Assembly: GCA_001630475.1 (NCBI GenBank)
Contig: KV419399.1
Coordinates: forward strand, 394,552 to 458,551
Direction: 5' to 3'
DNA: 64,000 nt
Source: Sistotremastrum niveocremeum HHB9708
Taxonomy: Eukaryota > Basidiomycota > Agaricomycetes > Sistotremastrales > Sistotremastraceae
Shown: piece after piece, positions 12,501 to 24,563 of the stretch
Layout: each line of letters opens with the position of its first letter
Numbering within the stretch: position 1 is the first letter of the stretch
Position numbers and translations under genes: made by a program
Notes under the pieces: model-generated
Database searches by the model: none
What the model saw: only the letters and a program-made list of their open reading frames with translations
What the model was told of the DNA's origin: nothing

Positions 12501-13385
12501 AGCCGTCCGTGCAGAAGCACCCAACGACCCGCGCTCCGTACTCCGTACGCCGGGGCTTCGTTGTCATTTTTGTCTAGACCAGATAAACTTTGTCCTCTCA
12601 GATCCGCCACCTCGCTTCCCAAGGTCCACGCGATCGTGCCGCGATCATAGTGATACATAATAGACGCCACGCGGAGTAGATGTCGGACGGAACATTACCT
12701 GCCTGGGTTGGCCAGGCACTGTCGGCGGAAAGTGATGACATAGATGACGGTCTAGAAGACTGGGAGGCTGAGCGGATGATAAAAGAGGCATAGAGTGAGT
12801 CAAAGCGTCGGAACAAGGTACTTTTTATGGAGGCTCTACGACAGCTGCTCAGGCAGATATTCGTGTTGGTTGGACAGGCTTGAGAAAAGTTCAGAGGCCA
12901 GCGACAGTTGACCTAGGGTTCCCTTCTATCGATCGATCGCTCAGTAAGACGAGAACTTGGGCACCGGCGGAGAAAAGAACAGATAAACACTGCATGGTAT
13001 GTTCGGACCATGGAGGCGAAAAAACAATGTAAGCATTTGATCGTTGGAGTGAATAGCGCCCGTGTGACTGCTCCTGCAGGGATATTCCCCATTCAAGCTA
13101 AGATTCCACATGGTAACGTAAAGATATTCTCAGAAATTTTGTGGGCCACATGAACATAAAGAGAGGACCCACGACATTTTTTCAGTTGCATTTACTAGGT
13201 TGCACTTGATGAAAGGGCGCACAGTCCAGGCGTGGCATCCAGATGAACCGCAAAAGTGCGTCAGGGATGACAGGCCCCTGAATTCAGGCTCCGCTCGCAA
13301 CTTGCCTTTTTGGATTGGGTACGTGTAACTTGATTTCCACGTCCCAAGCCAGGCTCCTCTTCTCTCAAATCAACCCTTATGCACC
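6569..13385. other. Gene-poor stretch, nothing recognised
   Basis: About 6.8 kb without a gene that I can support. Open frames occur (minus 9240-9040, 66 codons with a signal-peptide-like start; minus 10812-9970, 280 codons; minus 12394-11924, 156 codons). None shows a domain, plausible splicing to a neighbour or family similarity. No tandem repeat or transposon end was found by eye. It is most simply read as intergenic or decayed sequence. Confidence 0.5.
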
Positions 13386-14275
13386 ATGGCCAGCAAGAGA
13401 GCCAAAGGTGGTCATAGCAATCCGGGAGACGAGAAGTTGGTTGAGGAGGTCGCTCCCACGACGACAACGGTGGTCGCGTCAACACAAAAACACGATCCTA
13501 TCAAGGTGAACAATGCCAGTCTGACCGACCTTAAAAATGCTTGTGACGACTCTATCAAGAAGGTGCGTTGTACAGGGCGGCATCCATGTGGCACGTTGCT
13601 AACTGCGGTCTGCTAATAGTTCCTGGGACGTCCCGGCAATTTTCAGCAGAATCACATCCATACGGATGTACGCCTTGCGCTGGGATACGCATCTGTCGTC
13701 ACCTCTTTTGCCACCGCGGCGTATGGATACAAAGTGGAGTTCGAAAAGTCGAAACCGCTCGTGACCGCTGGTGTCGTCCTGTAAGTCATTCGAGCGAATT
13801 GCGCTGCGACCTGAGGTACTGACGACGGGACCCTTCCTTTGTTACGTAAACTTCTAGGTACTTTCTTTTGACGTTTATTCAAACGGTGTACGCGTATTTT
13901 ATTGAGGGGAAGATTGTTTTCGTTGGGAAACGCAAGACGTTTGCGAAACGAGTATGTCCTTTACGATAACAAGACGCGTCTTGCTAATTATCGTTGCAGA
14001 TTGAAACTGAACGCCTGACCGTATCATCCAAAACCATTCCTTCCACACCTTCATCCCCACCACAATACGCTGTGGAACTCAGCTATCTGCAAACCGCGAA
14101 CGGCGGAAAAGCTCTCATCAAGCGAAACTACTCGCATGCGCAGAAGGGATACAACAGCTTCTTCGATGGCGAAGGAAATATGGATATTGAAAAATTCGAG
14201 GAGTGGGCTGGTCAACTCCTGGAGAAAGTCCAGGCTGACCCTCCTGCGTCCGCCGAACCCACGAAAACCCGCTGA
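13386..14275 (+). CDS. SPC2: Signal peptidase complex subunit 2
   Basis: A non-catalytic subunit of the ER signal peptidase that supports cleavage near the translocon. Four exons (13386-13562, 13620-13780, 13858-13951, 14000-14275) encode 235 residues, close to the usual 180-230. The features are a charged cytosolic N-terminus with VNNASLTDLKNACDD, then LALGYASVVTSF and TAGVVLYFLLTFIQTVYAYF as a membrane hairpin, then IVFVGKRK and a cytosolic C-terminal domain containing AVELSYLQ. This domain order is diagnostic for the SPC25/SPCS2 family. The introns are 57, 77 and 48 nt. It is a housekeeping gene and marks the left edge of the dense conserved block. Confidence 0.92.
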
Positions 14276-14774
14276 ATTTGGCTCATCGTGCCTTGTCGCT
14301 TTCCTCGCTTTCTTAGGTCATAGGTTTGCATCTACCCGGATACCTCACTCCATTTTCACTATACCGTTCCCTCGTGCATCTTTCCGCAATTTCATCTTTT
14401 CATTGAATCATTCTCGTTCTGCAGAAGAAACATTCCCATCATTCCTTTGTCTCCCATGTTTTGTCCCTGTCATGTTCCCAGCCAAGTTCACGTTTCACCA
14501 ATGATAATATTTGTACCATTTTCTGCTTCGTTCATGGAGATGCTATCGGGTCAAACCGTAGGACTGTACGGGTTCGTATAACGCACAACACCCTCAACGG
14601 AGACGGACGTGCTATAACGGGTGGTGTTTGCCGTTTGAGCGGGTTCCATACCCAAATGGCTCGGACGTCCTGCAAACTGGAGCAGCAGTCCGGCCAAGTA
14701 GTTGAAGATGCTGACAGCCCGTTCTCAGGTCGACTCCCAATTCCTAACCACCTGCATAGCTGACCCATCTCAGC
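14276..14774. other. SPC2 3' region and F-box promoter
   Basis: About 500 bp of intergenic DNA. A pyrimidine-rich tract follows the SPC2 stop. No ORF or repeat is supportable here. Confidence 0.4.
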
Positions 14775-16441
14775 ATGGCTTCATTCCAAACATTGCCGGA
14801 TGAATTGACACTCTTAGTCTTAAGAGGTCTTCTGTTAGAAGATGTGCTGAACGTATCGAGGGTGAGTTTCTGGCCTTCAGATATTCAGAGGTACTGACAT
14901 CAGTCCAGACATGCCGGTACTTGCGCTACATTACGCACTCTTACCCAGACGTCTGGAAGAATACAGAGGATGCACGTCACATCCCGCTCCTACTAGGGCA
15001 GACACTGTCAACTGTTCCGACAGTCCTCCTGCCTAAGCTCGTCGCCCGCTCCGTATCAATCTCCCAAACTCTCAGTAAACCTTTCCTCGACCCACGACGA
15101 TGCACCCGTCTCGAGATCGAAGCTCAAACGAGCTCTGAAGACCGAGCTCATGATTATTGGTGGAGATTGACTCCGAAGCAGATCTACAGCCTTCCCGGAG
15201 GACGAATCGTGCTTTGTAGATGGGACTGCAAGGTTGAATTTTATGGAGCTGAGAAAGGAGAGTTTGTTGGTCGAATTGAGTTACCGGAGAGTATCTCGAT
15301 GCATTGGGAGAGTTTTGACTGTGGACGCACGATGAAATTCGCATCTCTGTGCTCCAGGATCGTGGATGAAAAGTTGGAATTGAGGTATGTATCTTTCTTC
15401 TGCAGGAGAGGCGTGGCTAATGTGCTGTTTAGTATTCTGACCTATGATATCGACTTCATTCCCAACATCGAACCCGAAGAGGGCTTCGTCATGAAACTCT
15501 CGGTACCTTCGACAATCATTCTTCCATCTATCTATACGCCAACATACTTCCCCGGATCTATATTGCTGAGAGGTTCCATGGTGTTGATACAAGCCGACGA
15601 TCACATACTGGTCGTCAACATGGACCGCCGAACAGGCGTTATGTTCATGTCTGATCAGCCGCCTGAAGAACATGCTTTCTTCTTTGATCACGACTTCAAG
15701 GTCAGCATTGGATTTCAGTGTTCTAAACTGCAGTCTTGACACGAAATACAGGATGCACATATTCTCAAAGCCGAGTTTCACCCTTCTCTAGCGCAACTCA
15801 TCATCATCGAGAAAGAACCGAATGAGTTCAACACCCGTTATGCTATCAAAACCCTTGATCTCTCACCTATCCTCCTGGACGTACCGCCCTACGCCGCCCT
15901 TCCCCAGGCGCCTGCTTTCACAAGCGCAAAGTCGAGGGTTACTTGGACATCCCTCCCCCTCAATCCCAAAAAAGTCTACGAACTCCCCACAAAGCCGCAC
16001 GTGACATACGTTCGCTACTCAGTCTCGAACTCGGACTGGGTATCAGATATCCTCCTCCCAGGTTCCCAATATCTCTGTCTCTCATTATCAGATTGGACGA
16101 GTATCACTCGGAAATCGAGACCGGTCCCCGTTAAGCATTTTTTGCCGGGTGATAATCCCGAATACGGGACGTCGCAGCTTAGACACCGGCTGATGGTTCT
16201 GAACCTCACGGGCATGGCGAGGTCGTTTGCATCGGTTTATCTTGGTGATAGCTTCGGTCATTCTGGGGTCGATGGGAAGGCCGTGAGGGGAGAAGGGATG
16301 TCTTGTGAAGTTCATCATACGGAACTCAAGTTTCCTGACGAGAGTGATGATAGGTTGAGTTGGAAGATTTCCATGTTTGACGATGTGTATGGATTAGGAC
16401 TCGCGATGAGCAGGAAGGGCGTTTATGTGCTCCGGTTCTAG
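14775..16441 (+). CDS. F-box protein A
   Basis: A likely substrate receptor of an SCF ubiquitin ligase. Four exons (14775-14861, 14909-15384, 15433-15700, 15752-16441) give 506 residues. The F-box is at the extreme N-terminus (LPDELTLLVLRGLLLEDVL, then SRTCRYLRYI), with intron 1 inside it after codon 29. The rest is a basidiomycete-type C-terminal region, probably beta-rich, with a GGRIV-type motif and a final VYGLGLAMSRKGVYVLRF. A paralog with the same exon plan lies inverted at 20363-22004. The substrate is unknown. Confidence 0.85.
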
Positions 16442-16603
16442 TCTGCTTGGATACACCTAGATATCTGTAGAGCATTCGAAGGCTTCCGGAGTAACTGGGA
16501 GCTCCCCCGACGTGCATGTGCGTTTAGATGATAATAGCATTAAAGCATTAGAAAGAGTACACAATGGTCCAGAGCGATGCATAAGAATAGCGACGACAGA
16601 GTC

Positions 16604-17421
16604 TCAATCAATGAGATATTTCCGCCTGAAGAAGGACCGCAAATGTAATATCTGCCATGCGCCGAGACAGAGGAGAATGAAGATCGTCAGGAGACCAAAG
16701 TTTTGCACTCGTTTATTAGTAGAATCTGGTTCCCAAAATGAGATGAGGGTAGCATAAATGAGACAACAGAACGTACTGTTCGTGTCTGAGAAGCGCTGTT
16801 CTCGAGTCTTCAAGTATCCAAGTTCTTCGACAATCTCTGATACAAGACCTTCAAGCTTCCTCATTTCGGTTTCAAGCCCTGATAATGACTCCTGGTTGGC
16901 AATTGCGCTGGAGAGATAATCATGTCAGTCGGAAATACAGCAACGGAACTCGACGAGCGTACTTGTAGTCCACGGCTTCGGCACCGATATCAATATCAAG
17001 GTCAATAACATGCGAATATTCAACGTTCGCTTGAGCATCTATGTGCACGTATTAGCTTTGTCATTTGAATAGCGCAGCCTGACTGACTGTGATATAATGT
17101 GTTGCTCAAGCAAACTCCCACTTCGCCTTCCGCGTGGCTCGTAACGGCAAACCGTGCCTCTCCCTTAATATCTTTCTTGCTCAGATACACATTTTTCTTC
17201 GGACTCGAGTCGATAATCTCAATATCCACTCGTTGATTGTGTCCGGGTCCAATATTCGCAGTCACGATGACGAGTGCGTTGTCGTGCACAGGGTTCCATA
17301 TGCATTTGTATTTCCCCTCTTTCGTAGATGGAAGGACGAATTTGATGGCGCATATTTGGAGAGGAAGAAGGAGCAAGAAGACCAGAAATATTGGAGACGG
17401 TCGTAAAGTTGGTCGTGGCAT
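16604..17421 (-). CDS. ERV25: p24/GOLD family COPII cargo receptor, ERV25-like
   Basis: A type I membrane protein cycling between ER and Golgi that helps load cargo into COPII vesicles. Four exons (17421-17088, 17038-16963, 16907-16777, 16725-16604) encode 220 residues, the normal p24 size. There is a signal peptide (FLVFLLLLPLQICAI), a GOLD domain (Cys in YKCIW and EVGVCLS), a coiled-coil (MRKLEGLVSEIVEEL), a transmembrane helix (FGLLTIFILLCLGAWQILHL) and a short tail RSFFRRKYLID. The tail has the di-aromatic and dibasic signals expected for coat binding. The start at 17421 is preferred over the in-frame ATG at 17466 because it puts the signal peptide near the N-terminus. The delta (ERV25) assignment is less certain than the family. 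Confidence 0.9.
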
Positions 17422-17468
17422 AGCAGAATGTGGAATTTCAACTCCGCCAGTCTTTGCCAACGACAACG
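17422..17468. promoter_or_regulatory. 47-bp head-to-head gap between p24 and SRRM1-like genes
   Basis: The two start codons are only 47 bp apart on opposite strands, so each 5' UTR must overlap the other gene or the promoter must be bidirectional. If the p24 gene used its upstream ATG (17466), the two starts would be 2 bp apart. No TATA box is visible. Confidence 0.6.
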
Positions 17469-19584
17469 ATGGATGCCGGTTTCTTCAAAGGTGGCTCTTT
17501 ACAGGCAATCGTCTTAGCTGGTACTTACTGAGAGTACTAGGAACATCGACTGATCAGGACAAGCGGTTTTCGGACAAGGAAGCCAAGCTTTTGAAAAGTC
17601 TCAAGTTTCCGCCTGAATATGACACAAGAGTGAGTCGCTCGCGTGCGTCATGAGGCCCAGTCTGATGTGGCTTTCTTGAATAGGTTGACATGCGCAAGGT
17701 TAAGGTCGAAGTCATGCGTCCTTGGATTGCGAAAAAGGTTGTTGAGCTCGTCGGTTTCGAGGACGAAGTTGTCATCGAATATGCGGTTGGTTTACTTGAG
17801 GACAAAGACAAACCCGTCAGTCAACCTTTCTTCACTGTGCTACTGCTCTAATGTTTCTATAACAGATTCCAGACCCTCGACTGATTCAAATAAATCTACA
17901 AGGTTTCTTGACCACAAACACAGCCGCATTTATGAAGGCGCTTTGGTCTCTTCTCATCGAAGCACAAAATAATCCAGCAGGCATTCCTCAAACTTTCATT
18001 GAACAACAAAAAGAAGATTTGAAAAAGGCCCAAGCGAATCGGGGTCCCCAGGATCAAAGACGCGAAAGGCTCGATGAAGTCAGAGAAAGAGAACGACGTG
18101 AACGCAATGATGCCAGAGGCGATGGAGGAGGCGGCCGAGGATTCCGTGGCGGGAGAGGGGGCGGGCGTGGTGGATACAGCAGTCGTTTCGATGACCGTGG
18201 CGACCGCGGCGGGATGGACGACAGAGGTGGCGGTGGAAGAGGTCGAGGTCGAGATGCTGGCTGGGGCGCCAGAGGTGGCGGCGTAAGTGCTTTCATACGT
18301 ATGGAGACTCATAGCTGACTTTGTGGCCAACAGAGACCCCGTCAACCTTCTCGCTCTCCACCCCCAGCACGTCGCAGACCTTCCCCGCCGAGTAGGATAC
18401 AGTCATCGAGGTCGCGATCCCGTACTCCATCGTATTCACCGAACCGTGCCCGTTCGCGCTCTCGATCTCGACCTCGTTCACCAGGTCTGCCTCGTCGACG
18501 GCGGCGGTCACCATCGTATGACGACCATGTCCCAGGCCGTCGTGGATCTCCGCCTGCCCAACGCAGACGCTTCTCGAGGTCACCACCTCCGAAACCTTCT
18601 CAATCCAAGAAACATCGCATTCGATCTCCTTCACCACGTTCGAGGTCCCGAACTCCTCCACGTGCGCATGGTCGCCGTTCACCACCACCTCGAAACTACG
18701 GTCGAAGAAGTCCTTCCAGAAGCCGAAGTGACTCGAGAAGTCGATCGCCAGATGGCCCGCCGCCGCCGAAACGAAAAGGGGGAAGAAGAGGAAGCCCTTC
18801 TCTATCTCCACCTCGTCGTCGGTCTGACTCTGGTTCTCGTTCCCGCTCGCATTCCAGGTCACGATCACGTACTCCTCCCATGCGATCGGAGCGAGATGGA
18901 CGGATAAGATCGTCTTCGAGAAGTCTTGATTCGGATCGGAGGAGGCGCGACGAACGCGAAGGAAGGAGGCCTAGCCCGCCGTACAGACCGCGTAGCAGAA
19001 GCCGGAGCAGGACTGTCAGTTCTGCTGAGGACCGTGATCGAGAAAGAGAGGGCGACTCAGGAAAAAGAAAGGGTAAAGGCAAAGAGAAGGACTCAGATAG
19101 GGATGTCGAGATGTCGCCACCCACCAGACCCTCTGCGCCGTCGACTCAAACAGAGAAAGAATCCGAAGCTGAAGCTGCTCCCCCGGTATCTGAGTTGAAA
19201 ATCAAGGGATCTGCCTCTGTCCCTGCCAAGAGTGGTGGTGGAAATAAGCGTCGTTCTCTAGCGGAGATACTTGGTGATGAAGACGTCAGTTATCTTTTCT
19301 TCTCTATCTGGCAAACACTGACTCGACTTTTCTCTTTTTGCGTCGTCCGTCTGCACCTCTTCCCTTCTTCCTCCCCCGGCACCATACACGATTGTCTGCC
19401 TTGGCATCTGTGATTCTTGTTCTCATCGTACTTTCAATTCTTGAAATTCCTTCCCATTCTTCACTGATATTGATTGCTTCAGCCTTTGAAAACAGAACGT
19501 GAATTGAAGGAAGCAGCCCTGCGATCGAAGCTTGTCCGATCAAAAGTTCGAAAGAACAGTCTGGCAAAGGACGGCACGGACTGA
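17469..19584 (+). CDS. SRRM1: PWI-domain, RS-rich splicing coactivator, SRRM1/SRm160-like
   Basis: A nuclear pre-mRNA splicing coactivator that binds RNA through its PWI domain and links SR proteins to the spliceosome. Six exons (17469-17490, 17541-17629, 17684-17815, 17866-18282, 18334-19284, 19483-19584) encode 570 residues. MDAGFFKGTSTDQDKRFS at the N-terminus and the PWI core (RPWIAKKVVELVGFEDEVVI, then the LTTNTAAFMKALWSLL segment) match the animal protein closely. A Gly/Arg-rich RGG segment follows (about residues 190-235), then a long RS/SP-rich domain. The first exon is 22 nt, which restores FFKG-TSTDQD. The last intron (198 nt) is unusually long for this window. It is divergent from the p24 gene with a 47-bp gap. 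Confidence 0.93.
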
Positions 19585-20362
19585 AAAGCGAAACGTCGAG
19601 TAAACCAACACTCGCTCGATATCAAACAATACACACGATATCTCTTTCATTTTGTTTTCTCTTTATCTCGCTCATGAGGTCGCTTCCAGGCAGATGACCG
19701 ACGACCATTGAGTCATTGACAGAGATCCTTGTCCCGATTTAAATTCAAAGAAAATGACTTATTTAAGCCTAGCGGGCGTAGCGATATTCTATAACCCGTG
19801 GTGTAGTTGCCTTCTCTTGCTGATGTACAGATTGATGTGACTGATAACCGAGTTTTTGTCCAAAATGTAGAAAATGCATGTCCATAAAAATGGAGATACT
19901 TGATATTCTTTGTTCAGTCTTGAACATTCCATGGTCTTTAGGTCAAGGTTTCCGCGGGTTGACTGCTGAATCGGAAGCCTGTGACCTCTGGCTCAGTCGT
20001 CTGTTCGCTCTCCTCATTCTTTCATGTGATGAATCCGTAAATTCATCAATCATCAATATCTATCGAGATACTTATTAATGGGAAATTTTGAACTGAATGT
20101 CTCCCAGTTTCACTATCGCTTGGGATTTGGAGACGGACACATTTTATCAAGACACGAAGTTCAGATAAATCACGATATCGATTGGCGAATGTACTGTAGT
20201 CTCCGCCCATACTCAACATTTTCGGTGGAGAGACGCAGTGCACTTTGGGCATATTGTTGCACTATCATGTCGACAGACAAGATCGAGCGAATCTCGAAAA
20301 CCATTCCGAGAAAGTATAGCAAATCGATATCAGGTCCCGGAATAGGGTCCTCCGCGCAGACA
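19585..20362. other. Convergent intergenic gap
   Basis: 778 bp between the convergent SRRM1-like gene and F-box gene B. It presumably holds both 3' UTRs. Nothing else was seen. Confidence 0.4.
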
Positions 20363-22004
20363 CTAGAACTGAAACACAGCAATATCTACATTGTACTGTT
20401 TCATCGCAATAGCCACTCCATAGACGGGGTCGAACGCCATAAGTCTCCACCAGTTATCGTCGGGAGATTCTCCTTGGAACTCCTCTGGGAAGCGGATCAT
20501 TGTCTCCCAGCGTTCACAAACAGTATGTGTTTCGTCAACTCGGGACGGGCTATTAGGTTCATTCGACATATCGCGCGATCCGCTCCTAAGGCGAAAGGAC
20601 ACAATAGAACGGCGAGCCTGCGTGGAATACATGACACGATGCCCCACGCACCCCTGATGGGATACGACGGCCTGGAGGTGCTTAACTTCCAAAGGCATTG
20701 AATGTGGTGATATTATCTTCCATGTTCTGGTTGACAGACATAGATATTGATCGTCGGCAAGAAGAAAATCGTATACCCACTCTTCATGTCGATGGGAGTA
20801 TCTCAGTTTTCTCATTTCCGGCTTGGCTGATAATCCGCACATTCTCTTCCAAACGAGAGAAACCCGGGTCCATGATATAACCGTGTCATGAGATGGAGAC
20901 GCAAGACCGGCAGCAGTCGAAGCGGGATTTTCGTCAAAAAGAATCGATGGGAGATCTAAGATCACGACGTGATATGCAGTACTGAATTGATCCCATGTCA
21001 CCTGTGTTGCGATGAGCTGATTTTGGAGCACCCGATGAAAACCGACTGCGATGAAGTCCGTGAGCTGCGGTTTCTACTTTTCCGTCAGCCGCTGAAACAA
21101 ATCGGAAATGATACAGTAACATACGTTTTCGACATCAGAACCATGCTCGGACTTCAAAATGACCCCTGTTCCCAGACCCACATTGATGACAAGAATGAGA
21201 TAATAAGAGTCAACAAGAACCAGAGGACCTTCGAGATGGACTGCATGGGGTACAGTAGTGGAGACTGAGTATATCTCTGGAAGATCGAAAGCTGCATCGT
21301 TGGAGACCCTCATACTGAATTGTCCGACCGCAACAGGTCGAAATTCAATGATATAAGTCTGTAAACTACCGAGAATATTGAGCGGACGTTTCACATGAAA
21401 ACAATGGAGACATACCGCAAACAAATGCCAGGACCCTCTCGTGATGAGATCACGCCAAGCTTCAATGTGCAATCGTCAATCGACCCCCATCCGATGAGAA
21501 CGTGGGACGGTATCCCAACAGATCCGACCAGTTTGCCGCTTTCAACTGTATAAAAGTCGATCATATCAACCGACGCATGCCAAATGATCTGTCCCCCAGG
21601 AAGGACATTCAGAAGCTTTGGATAAGGTGCTCGTCGCTCGCCGCGACGTGCTCTCTGGAGAACAGTGGATCGGAGGGGTTCAATGACAGCATGAGATAGC
21701 GAACGAGATATGCATAGAGCACGATTGGCAAGCTGAGGTAGCAAATTCTGCGAAACAGTCGACAGGTTGAAACCGTAAGGTAGAGGAATGTGATCCGCAT
21801 TCTCCGTATTTGTCCAGGCGTTCCGATAAGAGCTAATGAGACCACGCAGGAAACATGATGTCTAGATTACTGTATCATGAGTCTTTCTAGACTGATCAAA
21901 CTGAAGCGAATAGTCACCCTCGAAAGACTCAGGATGTCTTCCAATAGCAGGCCTTTCAAAATCAAAAGATTCAGCTCGTCTGGTAATTTTTCGAAGGCAG
22001 CCAT
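20363..22004 (-). CDS. F-box protein B, inverted paralog of A
   Basis: A likely SCF substrate receptor. Four exons (22004-21918, 21861-21416, 21365-21125, 21064-20363) give 491 residues. The N-terminus LPDELNLLILKGLLLEDIL is nearly the same as in protein A. Exon 1 is again 29 codons and the second exon has a GGQI motif in the matching place. The C-terminus ends YNVDIAVFQF after DPVYGVAIAM, matching A. The ATG at 22004 was chosen by alignment with A; an in-frame ATG lies at 22112. The two paralogs point toward each other around the p24 and SRRM1 genes. Confidence 0.82.
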
Positions 22005-22448
22005 CACAAAGTGTTCGAACTTGTGAACAGCGCCGGAACAGGAGGCTTTTGTATCCGCGAATAGCACGGCTTGATCGTGCGCTGCACTATCAACGACGAA
22101 TGCTATAGTCAAAGCTGGGTTCTGAGTTCGAAATGATTGTAGGAAATTAGCGCGGTAGGAAAGTCTATGGTAGACAGTTATTGATTCGCGGCTAGTAGTA
22201 CTAGAGAAGGACTATATTATGCTATTTAGTGATCAATGCAACTCGATATGACGTACATAGCTATACCGTAGCTTATACGTCACTTTGGCAGGATAAAGTT
22301 GAGATTTATTCCGCGGGATGATGTCTTCCAGGTGCTCAGCACTCCGTTTCAATCTCGACAGCTTCAGGAGAACATGCCACTGAGGAGGTCAGAGGTGTGC
22401 ATACGCGATGGCGTGGCTCTGCCTTCACCCTAGCGAATACATACTAGT
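22005..22448. other. Intergenic gap between F-box genes B and C
   Basis: 444 bp upstream of F-box gene B. No ORF, repeat or clear TATA box is supportable. Confidence 0.35.
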
Positions 22449-24180
22449 TTATATGCCGATCAATGACCCTGTCTTGACTTCAGTCACCGTATCCACCAGA
22501 GAGGCAAAGACAGCAGCGTCAGGCTCGGCCCAGCCTTCAGTGATTCTGAGCTCTCGGAGCGGATGACCATGTTCTTTTCGGAAAGCGAGGAAGCCCCTCA
22601 CGCGCGCAGTACTGAAGTATGTCCCAGAACAATCCAGGATCTCGAGGCGAGGGCACACAATGTGAGGTGTTTCTTCCAATGCAAGCAACAATCTCTCGAA
22701 TTCCGTTTCGTCTGTGCAGACGCGAATATGTTTGATGGACGGCCAGGAGGTGAGTGCCTGAATGAGATCCTGGATGTGCGGTAGAGCGGGTATACGAAGA
22801 CTGAGGAGCTGTAGGGGAGTTGCGTACGAAGCCAGTGTAACGAGGAATTTGACTCCTGCTGCCGTGGGTTCCAGAGCCTCATACGAGATGGGCATTGACC
22901 CACCACATTCTCGAAACACCGTGTAAAGCAGGTGAGAAGCTTTCCCAGTGATTGATAATCCATGAGCCGTGGACATCTGAGCGCCAACAAAATCGCCAAC
23001 ATGGAAGTCGACCCGGTTATCTTCCTTGACTCCCAGCGATGCCCGAGCGCTAGACGGAATGGTAAGATGATCGAGGAAAAGGCCCATCTCTGAAACATAG
23101 AACCACTTTGCAGACAAATTTCGTAGGTTGTGAAGAGCCACGTTGGGAAGATTGTCTGGGACGTCCGGCTCGACGGCCATGATGGTATTCTCGATCTCCA
23201 ATGTTTCCAACATCGGGAACTTGTCGAGCAATGGAAGCAGTTTGGCAAGCTCCATGGACTCCGCTCGCACGAATAATTTCACTAGACGCTCCGCGGAGAC
23301 ACCAGGTATATCTCCCAGCGCACCAACGAAACGGAGTTCGCGGAGAAGTGGCGTGTTCAACTCACACTCTACCACACGAGAAGGGTTATGACTGATGATG
23401 CTGAGCGTCAGCAAAGAACCCAAAGACTTCTGTCCGATACACGATGTAAGGAACTCGTGTAGAGATCTACTTCCCGCCCAGACCACAAATAGCCTGGCAA
23501 TGCGTGGTGCAAGGAGACGTAAAGTGTCCCCTGCCTGATTCATTTTCTGACCCTCCGGATCAAGGTTTGGCATGCAAAACAGAATTGTCAACGGGAGTGT
23601 TCCACTTCGATCGCGGAGAAGACGGAAGAAGTTAGGATTCGAAGGCAGAGCTATTGAAGTCCATAAAGAGGGACAACTGACGGCTAGCTTGCGCCACCTC
23701 CAACATCTAGTGGAATGATCAATTTCATGAGATGTTGATTGCAGACAGGACACCAACAGAGAATAGGCAGGAGGCAATCTGAAAATGTTGGCCTTAGACA
23801 CCGCAGTGACGATATCCTCGTGGTCATTGCAATATTTCAGGATCTCAAGGATGAGCTCGTCTGATAGGCCATTTATCGGGGCGCAGTTATTGCGTTGTCG
23901 TTTCATGAATAAGGCAAGTCTCCCCTCCATCTCCGAGAAACCTTGGGAAGCTGAGGTTAGACAATTTATATAACGAGCGCGACACTTACTTTGCTCAACA
24001 TTGTTCAGAACTCTCGAGGATCGACGATGCGTGATCAATTGCTGCTCACTGGGTAGAGAATGGCATTAATAGTACGTCTTGAATCAAGCCAGGCACTACT
24101 GACACCTCTTCCGCTACCTTCTGTTCAAAGGCATCACAGATCTCCTTGCCAGACAATCCTCCATGTGGGCCAGACATCAT
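22449..24180 (-). CDS. F-box protein C, leucine-rich-repeat type
   Basis: A probable SCF substrate receptor from a different subfamily than A and B. The N-terminus starts MSGPHGGLSGKEI, and two small upstream exons join to the main frame through GTCAGT and GTAAGT donors. The F-box is INGLSDELILEILKYC, followed by WRWRKLAVSCPSLWTSI, the usual basidiomycete F-box continuation. The remainder is Leu-rich with irregular LRR-like units (for example LLRELRFVGAL and MLETLEIENTI). The frame is open for most of its length. A possible extra intron around 23715-23815, between the F-box and the WRKLA motif, could not be settled. Two adjacent in-frame ATGs (24180 and 24177) exist. Confidence 0.78.
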
Positions 24181-24563
24181 GCCAGTCCGGGCGAGAAGAC
24201 GCGTCGGTGTTGCTTTTGCAGGGAGTTCAAACGTCGTGAAACTGTAGCTGGGTATCCCGAATCACAAAAGACGCGTGAGTGACTGGAACGGGAGACTTCA
24301 GAGCTCTAGGAGTGCGAATTGCAAACGACGGGCAGGTGGCCCGGTATTTGCTGGTTGCTCCAGCCGAAGTCCGATTCCGATGAGGCCAAAGCCTTCCGCT
24401 TAAATCCGAACTCGTACGACTCATAGGGTCGGAAAAGGGTAATGGAGGAAAACCACTCGGAAGCAGGTGTATCAGGAATTACGACGAATGAAGCGGTAGC
24501 TTAATAAAGGCCCAAGAAAACAAAGCAGAGAGAAAGAAAGAAAGAGCGTGAAAAATATATAGC
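24181..24563. other. Intergenic gap
   Basis: 383 bp between the transporter stop and the F-box C start. It contains a GAAAGAAAGAAAGAG purine repeat near 24530. No gene. Confidence 0.35.

Noticed and set aside
18054-19124. Long frames antisense and out of frame to the SRRM1-like RS domain
   Set aside because: They are shadows of the repetitive Arg/Ser and Gly/Arg codons of the real gene.
23200-23400. Plus-strand frames inside F-box gene C
   Set aside because: Antisense shadows of a clear F-box/LRR coding frame.
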